Positions 1-6,474 of a stretch of 7,613 bases of DNA are shown in pieces. The position numbers and the translations under genes were made by a program. The first letter of the stretch is position 1. Every line of letters starts with the position of its first letter. Below the pieces are notes generated by a model, which was given only the letters and a program-made list of their open reading frames with translations, was not told the DNA's origin and did not search any database. Source of the stretch: SAR202 cluster bacterium (GTDB lineage: Bacteria > Chloroflexota > Dehalococcoidia > SAR202 > CAJWER01); the NCBI GenBank assembly GCA_030740335.1, contig JASLXL010000119.1:1-7613 (forward strand), written 5' to 3'.

Positions 1-140
1 GTAGGTGTATCCCAAATCCGAGTGCACTGCACCGAAAGACCACGTTGTCAGCGGTAGAATTGGCACAGGTGTGGGATCAGGCGATGGTGTAGTACAGGCG
101 AGGTCCGCGACGATCGGCAAGGCAACGAGTAATGGAATGG

Positions 141-346
141 GGCGGGTACCACCTACGAATCATGATTGGAGTGGCAACACGGCCACCCAGCCACCGGTGG
201 AGCGACTATTTGCCCGTCGTCTCCACACCCTCTCAAGCGAAACGGGGAGGGGGGTGCTCTGGTGGAGCGCCCGAGAGGGTTCCGGGGTGGCTGAGCGATA
301 CGGCTGCACTTCGGGATCTGGGAGGACCCCGCCGTTCCGTATCTGA
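141..346 (-). ncRNA. Candidate structured RNA or leader (family not recognised)
   Basis: Complementary segments nest into one coherent fold. An 8-bp closing helix (188-195 with 286-293) encloses two arms that abut each other. One arm is a 10-bp stem (197-206 with 216-219 and 221-226, one bulged base at 220, 9-nt loop). The other is an 8-bp helix (227-234 with 273-280) carrying an inner 8-bp helix (252-259 with 265-272, 5-nt loop) and a 17-nt asymmetric bulge. To one side lies a 7-bp helix (297-303 with 337-343) and to the other a 5-bp hairpin (171-175 with 182-186). GGCGGG at 141-146 could also pair with 328-333. The minus strand is chosen because a leftward promoter-like sequence lies just upstream. 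However, the inner helix has a G-U pair on the plus strand and a C-A mismatch on the minus strand, so orientation is uncertain. No match to RNase P, SRP, tmRNA, 6S or a riboswitch class was evident. A REP-like or decayed repeat is an alternative. Confidence 0.35.
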
Positions 347-348
347 CT

Positions 349-397
349 GTACATTAATACAGAACAGATGTACTTGTCAATAGTCGGAACATATGTT
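349..397. repeat. Operator-like palindromes around the left promoter
   Basis: GTACAT at 349-354 is the exact reverse complement of ATGTAC at 368-373, with 13 nt between the arms. The pair straddles the -10 and spacer of the leftward promoter candidate. A separate perfect 10-bp palindrome, AACATATGTT, lies at 388-397, just upstream of the -35. The arrangement looks like repressor or activator sites at a promoter. Short palindromes also occur by chance, and no regulator is encoded nearby. Confidence 0.3.
354..380 (-). promoter_or_regulatory. Leftward sigma70-type promoter candidate
   Basis: Read on the minus strand, a perfect TTGACA (375-380) is followed 15 nt later by TATTAA (354-359). Shifting the -10 by one base gives ATTAAT with a 16-nt spacer and an extended TG element. 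Transcription would start near 345 and run left through the hairpin-rich region and out of the window. The -35 is strong; the short spacer weakens the call. Confidence 0.4.
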
Positions 398-440
398 TCC
401 TGCCCAATCTAGGAAAGTCGGACTTCGGCCATACCACCGA

Positions 441-1460
441 TCATACCCCGGACGTTACCAAGCGCATTACCTGGTATAGCCCGGCGCCAAGTAGCGCCAC
501 GACCGGGAAGGTTAGAACCCAGCCGTAGACGATTTCCTTTGCGACTCCCCAGCGTACCGCAGAGAGCCGGACCGTCGAGCCCATACCCAGAATGGACGAC
601 GTGATAACGTGGGTCGTACTTACGGGAACACCGGTGCGGGACGCGACCTCGATCACTGTGGCTGCTGACATCTCAGCGGCGAACCCGTGAGGAGAGCGCA
701 TCTTGACTATGCGGACCCCCAATGTGTTTATCACCCTACGGCCGCCGAGATATGTTCCTACGGCCATGATGGCGCCCGATAGGATGATCACCCATAAGGG
801 CACCTCGAACGCGATTCCCCTGGATTCCCAGTCATAAAACACTGCAATGGCTAGAGTGATGATTCCCATGGTTTTCTGGGCATCATTGGAACCGTGGCTA
901 AAAGCCATAGCCGCTGCAGTCACCATCTGAGCTTTGCCGAATATTGAAGATACGAAGGTCCTTGTGCTTCTGCGGAATATCCAGTAAATCGACAACATGA
1001 CGAGATAACCGCCAATGAAACCGAGAATCGGCGAAAACGCCAGCCCCAGAAGTATCTTACGAATACCGGCAACCTGGAGCACACTCCATCCGCCGTGGGA
1101 TATCCCGGACCCGGCCACGCCGGATATCAGACTGTGACTACCAGACACGGGCATTCCGAGCCGCGTAGCCCAGAAAACCCACAGAGCTGCGGCCATCACT
1201 CCGGCGGCGACCGTGACGAGGGTGATGGCCTCCGGGTCCACGACACCCTTCCCCACAGCCTTAGCGACCGCGGTACCCGATATCGCGCCCACGAAGTTCA
1301 TGACAGCTGCCATCAGCACGGCTGCTAGGGGAGTCATCACCCTGGTGGACACGACCGTAGCAATGGCATTGGCTGCGTCGTTGAAACCGTTGGAAAGCTC
1401 GAATAGTAAGGCTATGCCGACCACAATCACAAGAAAGAAGAACTGGGACTGATCAATCAT
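441..1460 (-). CDS. pit: PiT-family inorganic phosphate permease
   Basis: An integral membrane protein of 339 residues that takes up inorganic phosphate by cation symport; PiT proteins usually move metal-phosphate with protons, or phosphate with sodium. The family's duplicated signature is complete. GFNDAANAIA at 25-34 in the N-terminal half is mirrored by FSHGSNDAQKTMG at 187-199. GMPVSGSHSLISG at 102-114 is mirrored by GVPVSTTHVITSS at 277-289. Roughly eight to ten hydrophobic segments span the protein, with a short hydrophilic break near 161-176. The length matches compact bacterial PiT proteins. The ATG start is supported by AAGGA at 1467-1471, 6 nt upstream. It lies 40 nt downstream of the DUF47 gene on the same strand, the classic accessory-transporter pair, so the two are probably one transcript. 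Ion specificity (H+ or Na+; phosphate, possibly sulfate) cannot be read from the sequence. Confidence 0.93.
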   Translation of the reverse strand: MIDQSQFFFLVIVVGIALLFELSNGFNDAANAIATVVSTRVMTPLAAVLMAAVMNFVGAISGTAVAKAVGKGVVDPEAITLVTVAAGVMAAALWVFWATRLGMPVSGSHSLISGVAGSGISHGGWSVLQVAGIRKILLGLAFSPILGFIGGYLVMLSIYWIFRRSTRTFVSSIFGKAQMVTAAAMAFSHGSNDAQKTMGIITLAIAVFYDWESRGIAFEVPLWVIILSGAIMAVGTYLGGRRVINTLGVRIVKMRSPHGFAAEMSAATVIEVASRTGVPVSTTHVITSSILGMGSTVRLSAVRWGVAKEIVYGWVLTFPVVALLGAGLYQVMRLVTSGV

Positions 1461-1500
1461 TGACGGTCCTTATAGTCGGGGTAGCCCGAAAACCTATGGG

Positions 1501-2136
1501 TCAAGAATGCTTGAGTACGATTCCTTCGAGAACATTGGCGGCGTCTTCGGCTCGATCTGTAGCCTCTTCCAGGGTATTGTAGATATCCCGCCATTTGAGG
1601 ATGTGGACGACGTCCGTGCCGTTGCTAAACAGCTCGCCCATGGCACGACTGAGGACCTGGTCCGCTTCATTTTCCAGACGATTTATCTCCACCGACAAGG
1701 GTAGGATCTCTCGGAGCTTCGAGCTGCGCGTGGACAGCAACCCCATGGCTCTCTCAAGTTGATCAGCGCAGCTAATGATGATCGTCGAAAGGTGCCTGGC
1801 GAACTCTGTAGGCTCTTCGATCTTGTAGGCTAGGGTGTACTGTGCCGCCTCATCAATGGCGTCGATTACGTCATCGAGTCGTCCCGCCAGTGCCAGGATG
1901 TCCTCGCGATCAATGGGCGTGACGAAGGTGGTGTGGAGCGAGTAAGTGATATCGTGAATGATCTGGTCGCCGAACTCTTCCAGCTCCTTGATCTCAAGCA
2001 CCTTGGCAGGAACGTTTTCGAAATTCAACATCAGATCGTGCAGGCTCCTGGCCACTTGCTGAATATTCATCGCACTTTGATGCAATAGGAAGAAAAACTT
2101 CTCGTCCTTCGGCATAAACGAAAATGAAAGTTTCAA
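1501..2136 (-). CDS. DUF47 family (PhoU-like) Pit accessory protein
   Basis: A cytoplasmic all-helical protein of 211 residues in the DUF47/PhoU-related family. Members are encoded next to pit genes and are thought to modulate the transporter; their biochemistry is poorly defined. The family pattern appears as two PhoU-like repeats. The first has PKDEKFF at 9-15, an acidic E-x2-E-x2-GD segment near 51-57, FVTPIDREDI at 71-80 and DDVIDAIDE at 88-96. The second runs from INRLENEADQ at 151-160 to WRDIYNTLEEATDRAEDAA at 182-200. The repeated Asp/Glu-rich stretches correspond to the metal-cluster motifs described for PhoU-type proteins. I place the start at the TTG at 2134-2136, because GGAGGG lies just upstream and the resulting MKL...MPKDEKFF resembles the family N-terminus. 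An in-frame TTG at 2146-2148 would add four residues but would put that Shine-Dalgarno sequence inside the gene. It is first in the operon with pit. Confidence 0.9.
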   Translation of the reverse strand: MKLSFSFMPKDEKFFFLLHQSAMNIQQVARSLHDLMLNFENVPAKVLEIKELEEFGDQIIHDITYSLHTTFVTPIDREDILALAGRLDDVIDAIDEAAQYTLAYKIEEPTEFARHLSTIIISCADQLERAMGLLSTRSSKLREILPLSVEINRLENEADQVLSRAMGELFSNGTDVVHILKWRDIYNTLEEATDRAEDAANVLEGIVLKHS

Positions 2137-2140
2137 TTTA

Positions 2141-2146
2141 CCCTCC
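2141..2146 (-). promoter_or_regulatory. Shine-Dalgarno that decides the DUF47 start
   Basis: GGAGGG on the minus strand ends 4 nt before the TTG at 2134-2136. It overlaps the upstream in-frame TTG (2146-2148), so that codon is unlikely to be the start. Confidence 0.6.
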
Positions 2147-2179
2147 AAGACATTCTTCGATTCCTAACCTTGAGCCTAT

Positions 2180-2201
2180 GAGTGACGAATGAGTGACGAA
2201 T
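2180..2201 (-). repeat. Perfect 11-bp tandem repeat, Pho-box-like
   Basis: The 11-mer GAGTGACGAAT occurs twice back to back on the plus strand (2180-2190 and 2191-2201). Read towards the operon it gives two units of GTCACTC followed by an AT-rich four-base segment (ATTC, then ATAG). Known Pho boxes consist of 11-bp direct repeats with a conserved 7-mer and a variable, often AT-rich 4-mer: CTGTCAT in E. coli and a GTTCACC-like unit in Streptomyces. The position, 44-65 nt upstream of the first gene of a phosphate-transport operon, fits a PhoB/PhoP-type site. A weak -10-like TAGGAA (2161-2166) lies about 10 nt beyond the repeats. The regulator itself is not in the window. Confidence 0.5.
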
Positions 2202-2239
2202 TGCAATATTTGTGATCCATAAGTTGACCGCACGGGAAC

Positions 2240-2272
2240 AAAAAAAAACCCTTCACCTCTAGGTGAAGGGTT
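2240..2272 (-). terminator. Intrinsic terminator in the pit-operon leader
   Basis: Read on the minus strand, a perfect inverted repeat (12-nt arms at 2261-2272 and 2247-2258, two bases between them, so about a 10-bp stem with a small loop) runs straight into a tract of nine T residues (2240-2248). This is a textbook Rho-independent terminator acting on leftward transcription. No gene ends to its right on this strand. It sits between the leftward promoter candidate at 2362-2390 and the DUF47 start. It therefore either ends a short RNA of about 110 nt or attenuates the phosphate operon. Confidence 0.85.
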
Positions 2273-2361
2273 GTGCTCAGGTAGCCGCTGCGGCTTGTTG
2301 TTGCACGGGTCGTACGGGATCGACTCGTACGGCGTATTCTTTCTTAGCATGGTCGACTACG

Positions 2362-2390
2362 AGCCTAGCATCGAGTGCACAGGATGTCAA
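2362..2390 (-). promoter_or_regulatory. Leftward promoter candidate for the DUF47-pit operon
   Basis: On the minus strand a perfect TTGACA (2385-2390) is separated by an ideal 17 nt from TAGGCT (2362-2367), a weak -10. Transcription would begin near 2355, giving a leader of about 220 nt that contains the intrinsic terminator at 2240-2272. Between start and terminator are a short palindromic hairpin (CGTACG arms within about 2310-2332) and a smaller GC hairpin near 2283-2295. It is divergent from the def promoter. Confidence 0.5.
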
Positions 2391-2439
2391 CAGTCTTCAG
2401 ATGCCGAGAGAATTCGAGGTCCGATAGCCCGTAGTTGGC

Positions 2440-2469
2440 TTTACAGTCCAGTCGTGAGGTAGATATAAT
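2440..2469 (+). promoter_or_regulatory. Rightward promoter of the def-cca-secD-secF operon
   Basis: TTTACA (2440-2445, five of six matches to the -35 consensus), an 18-nt spacer and a perfect TATAAT (2464-2469). Transcription should start around 2475-2477, giving a 5' leader of about 45 nt before def. It is the best sigma70-type promoter in the window, as expected for essential housekeeping genes. Confidence 0.7.
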
Positions 2470-2522
2470 CTCTAGGACGTGGCGAGAGCCGCTGCCGTTC
2501 AACACGTACCCGGAGAGTCGAA

Positions 2523-3026
2523 TTGGCCGTACGACCCATACTAGAGTATCCGCACGTCGCGCTCAGGCAAAAGGCGAAGAAGGTGCGCAAAATCGACAAG
2601 TCGATCCTGTCGCTCGCCGACGATCTGATCGACACGCTATATGAGGTTGGCGGGGTTGGCCTAGCCGCCAACCAGATCGGCGTACTTAGACGCGTCATTG
2701 TGATCCAGCTCCCGGATGAAGAGGAACCAAGGGTCTACGTGAACCCCGAGATAACACACCGAGAGGGCGAACGCGACATTGAGGAGGGGTGCCTGAGCAT
2801 CCCTGGATACCACGCCATTGTGACTCGCTCCATTTGGGTCAAAGCCAAGGGGCTTGACCGCCAGTCGAAGTTGATTCGTCTTCGAGCCGAAGATCTCCTT
2901 GCCCAAGCGCTGGAGCATGAGATCGATCACCTGAACGGTATCCTTTATCTGGACCACCTTGAGAGCCATCAGGACCTCATACCGAACGATCAACGCTCTG
3001 CGGAAGTTGCGGAGGTAGGGGCCTGA
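2523..3026 (+). CDS. def: Peptide deformylase
   Basis: Removes the formyl group from the N-terminal formyl-methionine of new polypeptides at the ribosome exit, the first step of N-terminal processing in the cytoplasm. All three signature motifs of this metallohydrolase are intact: GVGLAANQ at 44-51, EGCLS at 88-92 (metal ligand Cys90) and HEIDH at 132-136 (metal ligands His132 and His136, catalytic Glu133). The length of 167 residues is normal. The start is TTG at 2523, chosen because GGAGAG (2512-2517) lies 5 nt upstream and the N-terminus (MAVRPILEYPHVALRQKA) aligns with the family. It is first in a rightward operon with its own promoter. The C-terminal tail after about residue 150 is polar, as in many type 1 enzymes. 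Confidence 0.95.
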   Translation: MAVRPILEYPHVALRQKAKKVRKIDKSILSLADDLIDTLYEVGGVGLAANQIGVLRRVIVIQLPDEEEPRVYVNPEITHREGERDIEEGCLSIPGYHAIVTRSIWVKAKGLDRQSKLIRLRAEDLLAQALEHEIDHLNGILYLDHLESHQDLIPNDQRSAEVAEVGA

Positions 3027-3043
3027 TGGCCGATCACTCATGA
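3026..3043 (+). other. Five-codon bridging frame between def and cca
   Basis: The def stop overlaps an ATG (3026-3028) that opens a frame of five codons (MADHS). Its stop, TGA at 3041-3043, overlaps the cca start ATG at 3040-3042. A good GGAGGT at 3011-3016 is 9 nt from the first ATG but 23 nt from the cca ATG, which has no close Shine-Dalgarno sequence of its own. This suggests cca is reached by translational coupling or re-initiation. The peptide itself is unlikely to have a function. Confidence 0.35.
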
Positions 3044-4542
3044 GCCAGACCACGGAGACCGAAACTCCATCACTTCACGGCGATAGTGACCTCCAACAAG
3101 CCATGACCGTTCTGGTGGGCTATTTCTCTACGCGAAGTAGATCGGCCTTTGTGGTCGGAGGGGCTGTCCGTGACGCCATCCTCGGGAGACCAGTCGGGGA
3201 CATCGACGTGGCGACGGAGGACGACCCGCAAACGTTTGGGGAGGGACTGGCCAATGCGCTTGGCTGGAACCCGACGCCTCTGGACGATCAGAGGGGGATC
3301 CTGCGAATAGCACCACCCGGAGGGATCGGCCTGCACTTCGACGTCGCCCCTCTTCGCGGTGGAATCGACGAGGACCTGGGACACAGAGATTTTTCCATTG
3401 ACGCAATGGCGTTCCCTCTGTCGGGGGGCAGCGTGCTAGGAGACGTCGATGACCTGATCGACCCTCATGGCGGAATGCAGGACCTCGAAAGAGGCGTCGT
3501 GAGGGCGTTGTCACCGCAGGTTTTTTCTGACGACCCCGTACGATTGATGCGTGCTCAACGACTCGCATCGCAACTCGGATTCGCCATAGAGGAGCGAACT
3601 GCGGATGCCATTATGGAACGGGCGGGGCTCGTCACGACTGTGGCGCCTGAGCGAGTCCGAGAGGAACTGCTTAAGATTCTAGACGCAGATGATGCAACTG
3701 CGTCGCTTCGATCCCTGGACAGGCTCGGGCTGTTGTGTGAGCTGATCCCTGAGCTTGAGGAAGCCAGGGGTGTGGAGCAGCCGAAAGAGCACTACTGGGA
3801 CGTCCTCGAACATTGCCTCGAAGCCGCAGGACAGGTTCAACGGGTCCTCGGACCCTCCGGAGAGCAGGAATCTCATTTTGATATGGTCCCGCGATTCGAC
3901 GCCATGGATGCTTACTTCGACGAGACGGTCAGCGATGGCCACGGGCGCAAGGTTCTGGCAGTGCTCGCTGGCCTTCTCCATGATGTAGCGAAGCCTGTCA
4001 CCAAGACAACTGAGGACTCGGGCCGAGTCAGGTTCCTGGGCCACCATACGGAAGGCGCCAAGCTCACCGAGGGTGTCATGCAGAGACTGCGGCTCAGCAG
4101 TCGCGGGACGGCGCTGGTCAGCACTATGGTCGAGCACCACCTGCGACCAGGCCAGATGGCCGAGCCTGGTAAGATGCCTACGGTTAGAGCGACATACCGC
4201 TACTATCGTGATGTCAGCGACGCAGCGACGGCCACGGTCTACCTGAACCTTGCCGACTACCTGGCAGCCAGGGGACCTGATTTGGACATGGATGACTGGT
4301 CGGACCACTGCAAGGTGGCAGAGCATATTCTTCAGGGCCGAACAATGGGACCAAAGACAACACACTCTCCCCTATTGGGCGGGCACGATATCATGGATGA
4401 ATTCTTGCTCTCCCCCGGCTCCCAGGTTGGGATGCTCCTAGAAGTAGTCCGGGAGGCTGAGGCGAGCGGAGAAATATCAACCAAGCAAGAAGCGATATTG
4501 CTGGTTAAGTCAAGGCTAGACAACGGAGGCGGCGGTGCGTAG
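3040..4542 (+). CDS. cca: CCA tRNA nucleotidyltransferase with HD domain
   Basis: A class II nucleotidyltransferase of 500 residues that builds or repairs the 3' CCA end of tRNA from CTP and ATP in the cytoplasm. The head domain has FVVGGAVRDAILGR at 37-50 and the catalytic carboxylates Asp54 and Asp56 in GDIDVAT. HRDFSIDAMA follows at 115-124, DPHGG at 141-145 and DDPVRLMRAQR at 164-174, the neck region that reads the incoming base. An HD phosphohydrolase-like domain follows, with LLHDVAKP at 312-319, paired histidines at 335-336 and MVEHHLRPG at 363-371. The C-terminal stretch (LLGGHDIMDEF at 445-455) is typical of HD-containing CCA enzymes. A less conserved segment at about 270-300 precedes the HD motif. 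The ATG start lacks a near Shine-Dalgarno sequence and may be coupled to def; Met22 is a less likely alternative. Poly(A) polymerase or a partial A-adding activity is possible, since these families are hard to separate by sequence. Confidence 0.9.
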   Translation: MSQTTETETPSLHGDSDLQQAMTVLVGYFSTRSRSAFVVGGAVRDAILGRPVGDIDVATEDDPQTFGEGLANALGWNPTPLDDQRGILRIAPPGGIGLHFDVAPLRGGIDEDLGHRDFSIDAMAFPLSGGSVLGDVDDLIDPHGGMQDLERGVVRALSPQVFSDDPVRLMRAQRLASQLGFAIEERTADAIMERAGLVTTVAPERVREELLKILDADDATASLRSLDRLGLLCELIPELEEARGVEQPKEHYWDVLEHCLEAAGQVQRVLGPSGEQESHFDMVPRFDAMDAYFDETVSDGHGRKVLAVLAGLLHDVAKPVTKTTEDSGRVRFLGHHTEGAKLTEGVMQRLRLSSRGTALVSTMVEHHLRPGQMAEPGKMPTVRATYRYYRDVSDAATATVYLNLADYLAARGPDLDMDDWSDHCKVAEHILQGRTMGPKTTHSPLLGGHDIMDEFLLSPGSQVGMLLEVVREAEASGEISTKQEAILLVKSRLDNGGGGA

Positions 4543-6439
4543 ATACGCCCGAACACTGGCATTTGTTCTCATTTTGGTGGTTGTAGCAGGTCTCGCCGTG
4601 GGCTTCCAGGAGATCTCGATCAGGGGCTTCGAGCGCGGTGGCGACACCCTGCTAGGGCTAACCCTCGGACTGGATCTCCAGGGAGGCAGCCATCTCGTAT
4701 ATCAGGCTGATCAGAAGGACGCGGACGGCGAATCGATTACGCCCAGCGCAGACGAGATGCAGTCGCTCCTCCGAACCATTGAGCGGCGGGTAAACTCGGC
4801 TGGTCTCGGCGAGCCTATCCTGCAGCTTCTGGGTGACGATCGCCTGCTGATCCAGCTTCCAGGTATTAAAGACCCGGGCCGAGCCAAGTCTCTGATTGGT
4901 GAAACGGCCCGCCTCGAGTTCAAGCACCGCCAGTTGAACATGTCCAGGGAGGTTCCAGGGCTCACCGGTAGCTCGGTCCTGAACGTGCAGGTCGGCACTA
5001 TGACGGAAAGCGGCGAGTTGGATGCGATACCGATCTTCACGCCGGGTACCACCACTCCTCTCACTGCGACAACCACCAAAGCGGTGGGCGCAGCCACGAG
5101 CACTGATGAAGGGTCAGCGACGTCCACTGATGCGGTTGGCGATCCTCCACCCGCACCGGCGATTCTGCTGACATTCGAGGATGAGGCGGCCACTGCCCTT
5201 GACGGATTCGCTGACCGGATGGAAGCCAGCTTGATTCCTGTCGAAGGGGCAACTCGGATATTCCCTGTCTTCCTTACGATTGGGGTGCCAGGAGCTTCTA
5301 CCAGATTGATGCGGGTGCCGTACCTGCCAATGATCTCACTCCCGGATGGCACTATATTGCCCATCCCCGGACAGCCACTGGTGGTAAGGGTTGGGGATAC
5401 CAACCAGTTCATGATCAATCTTTCAGGCGAGTACATATCGATCGAAGAAGCGGTAGCGGTGATCGGCACGTCGCCTACCCTCGTGTTCGGCGAGGAGGCG
5501 GGAGCAATCGACGAGGACTTCGGCCTCACCGGCGACGACCTCGCACGAGCCTACCCAAGTCAGCTTCCTCAGTCTGGGCTCCCGGTCGTAAACCTGGAGT
5601 TCAACGCCGAAGGCTCAAACAAGTTCGCTGAACTCACATCTCAGATCGCTGGCTCGCCGGACCAGATCGCCATCATTTTGGACGGTGTGGAGTTGATCGC
5701 TCCTGTAGTTAACCAGCCGATCACCTCGGGCACGGCGTTCATACAGGGTGCCGGCTTTACCTTCGAGCGGGTGCAAGACATCGCCCTGCTATTGGAAGGT
5801 GGCCGCCTGCCGCTCCCCATCACCCTGATCCAGGAGCGCGATGTCGACGCGATTCTCGGGGCGGACTCCCTGAGAAAGAGCACTATCGCGGGTGCTGTTG
5901 GCCTTGCTCTAGTCCTGCTCTACATGATCGTCTACTACAGGGCACCTGGCCTGGTCGCCGCGCTCGCCTTGACGATGTATGCGACCCTACTCCTAGCCGT
6001 CTTCAAAATGCTGCCTGTGACACTTACACTCTCTGGGATCGCAGCCGCAATTCTTTCGGTGGGCATGGCAGTCGACGCAAACATCCTGATATTCGAGCGG
6101 ATGAAAGAGGAGTTGCGTGCAGGCCGTACGCTACTGTCCTCTATCAACATTGGATTTAACCGCGCCTGGCCCGCTATTAGAGACGGCAACGTCTCGACGC
6201 TGATCACGTGCGCCATTTTGTTCTGGTTCGCGGATACCCTCGGCGCTTCCATCGTCCAGGGCTTCGCTGCAACACTGGCGATGGGTGTCGGGATCAGCAT
6301 GTTCTCAGCCATTACCATTAGCCGGACACTTCTCCGAATAACAGCAGTGTCTCCTCTGAGCAAACGGCTCGGCTTGTTCGTACCGTCTGGCGGCAGGGAT
6401 CTGCCGCAGCAAGAGTCTCCGGCAAGTGCCGGGGCATAG
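4535..6439 (+). CDS. secD: Protein translocase subunit SecD
   Basis: Large subunit of the SecDF complex, which uses the proton motive force to pull exported proteins through SecYEG at the late stage of secretion. It has an N-terminal membrane segment (about 8-23), then a long extracytoplasmic region starting with LGLDLQGGSHL at 44-54 and RRVNSAGLGEP at 84-94. The conserved part resumes near 353 (LEFNAEGSNKF) and includes TSGTAFIQG at 397-405. Five more membrane segments follow (about 448-600), with GMAVDANILIFERMKEE at 510-526 holding the conserved Asp514 of the proton path. At 634 residues it is near E. coli length. A Thr/Ala/Pro-rich low-complexity stretch at about 168-209 interrupts the first domain. 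The GTG start overlaps the end of cca by 8 bp and has GGAGG at 4525-4529, indicating coupling. secF follows after 35 nt. Confidence 0.95.
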   Translation: MRRYARTLAFVLILVVVAGLAVGFQEISIRGFERGGDTLLGLTLGLDLQGGSHLVYQADQKDADGESITPSADEMQSLLRTIERRVNSAGLGEPILQLLGDDRLLIQLPGIKDPGRAKSLIGETARLEFKHRQLNMSREVPGLTGSSVLNVQVGTMTESGELDAIPIFTPGTTTPLTATTTKAVGAATSTDEGSATSTDAVGDPPPAPAILLTFEDEAATALDGFADRMEASLIPVEGATRIFPVFLTIGVPGASTRLMRVPYLPMISLPDGTILPIPGQPLVVRVGDTNQFMINLSGEYISIEEAVAVIGTSPTLVFGEEAGAIDEDFGLTGDDLARAYPSQLPQSGLPVVNLEFNAEGSNKFAELTSQIAGSPDQIAIILDGVELIAPVVNQPITSGTAFIQGAGFTFERVQDIALLLEGGRLPLPITLIQERDVDAILGADSLRKSTIAGAVGLALVLLYMIVYYRAPGLVAALALTMYATLLLAVFKMLPVTLTLSGIAAAILSVGMAVDANILIFERMKEELRAGRTLLSSINIGFNRAWPAIRDGNVSTLITCAILFWFADTLGASIVQGFAATLAMGVGISMFSAITISRTLLRITAVSPLSKRLGLFVPSGGRDLPQQESPASAGA

Positions 6440-6474
6440 TCGATGTCTGGAAACCCCGTCCAAGGAGTTGAGAT

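Larger units (their letters stand above)
1..440. other. Intergenic region left of the phosphate operon
   Basis: I recognise no protein gene here. Open frames exist on both strands, but none has a Shine-Dalgarno sequence, a family motif or convincing composition. On the minus strand a GTG-initiated frame (start codon at 64-66) stays open to the left edge for 22 codons. It could be the start of a gene beyond the window, but it has no ribosome binding site. What the region does hold is a dense set of inverted repeats (about 141-346), a leftward promoter-like sequence (354-380) and short palindromes around it. These are listed separately. Confidence 0.6.

Noticed and set aside
141..156. T-box-like sequence on the minus strand (GGTGGTACCCGCC)
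   Set aside because: It resembles the T-box antiterminator motif and lies about 190 nt from a promoter candidate. The fold upstream is a branched junction rather than a long Stem I. I could not find a specifier loop, the conserved Stem I motifs or a following terminator. The core motif is short enough to occur by chance.
273..350. tRNA-Ser/Leu-like stretch on the plus strand
   Set aside because: The first 30 bases resemble an acceptor and D-arm, but the anticodon stem does not pair and no T-loop consensus or matching 3' acceptor strand follows.
5..383. Open reading frames of 64-113 codons on both strands
   Set aside because: They have no Shine-Dalgarno sequence, no recognisable motif and low-quality composition, and they overlap the inverted-repeat region.
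395..417. Hairpin TTTCCT/AGGAAA downstream of pit as a terminator
   Set aside because: The stem is only 6 bp with a 9-nt loop, and no T tract follows on the minus strand. No convincing terminator for pit was seen.
2282..2296. Similar GAGCCGCTGCGG-like words near 2282, 2486 and 7440
   Set aside because: The matches are short (about 10-11 bases), differ in detail and share no common context. Chance similarity in GC-rich DNA is enough to explain them.
2138..2350. 70-codon minus-strand frame upstream of the DUF47 gene
   Set aside because: Its ATG has no Shine-Dalgarno sequence, it reads straight through the intrinsic terminator (giving a Phe run from the T tract), and it overlaps the DUF47 start region. 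A leader peptide cannot be excluded, but nothing supports one.
3128..3568. Long antisense frames inside cca, secD and secF (up to 272 codons)
   Set aside because: They are shadows of clearly conserved genes on the other strand and have no family motifs.
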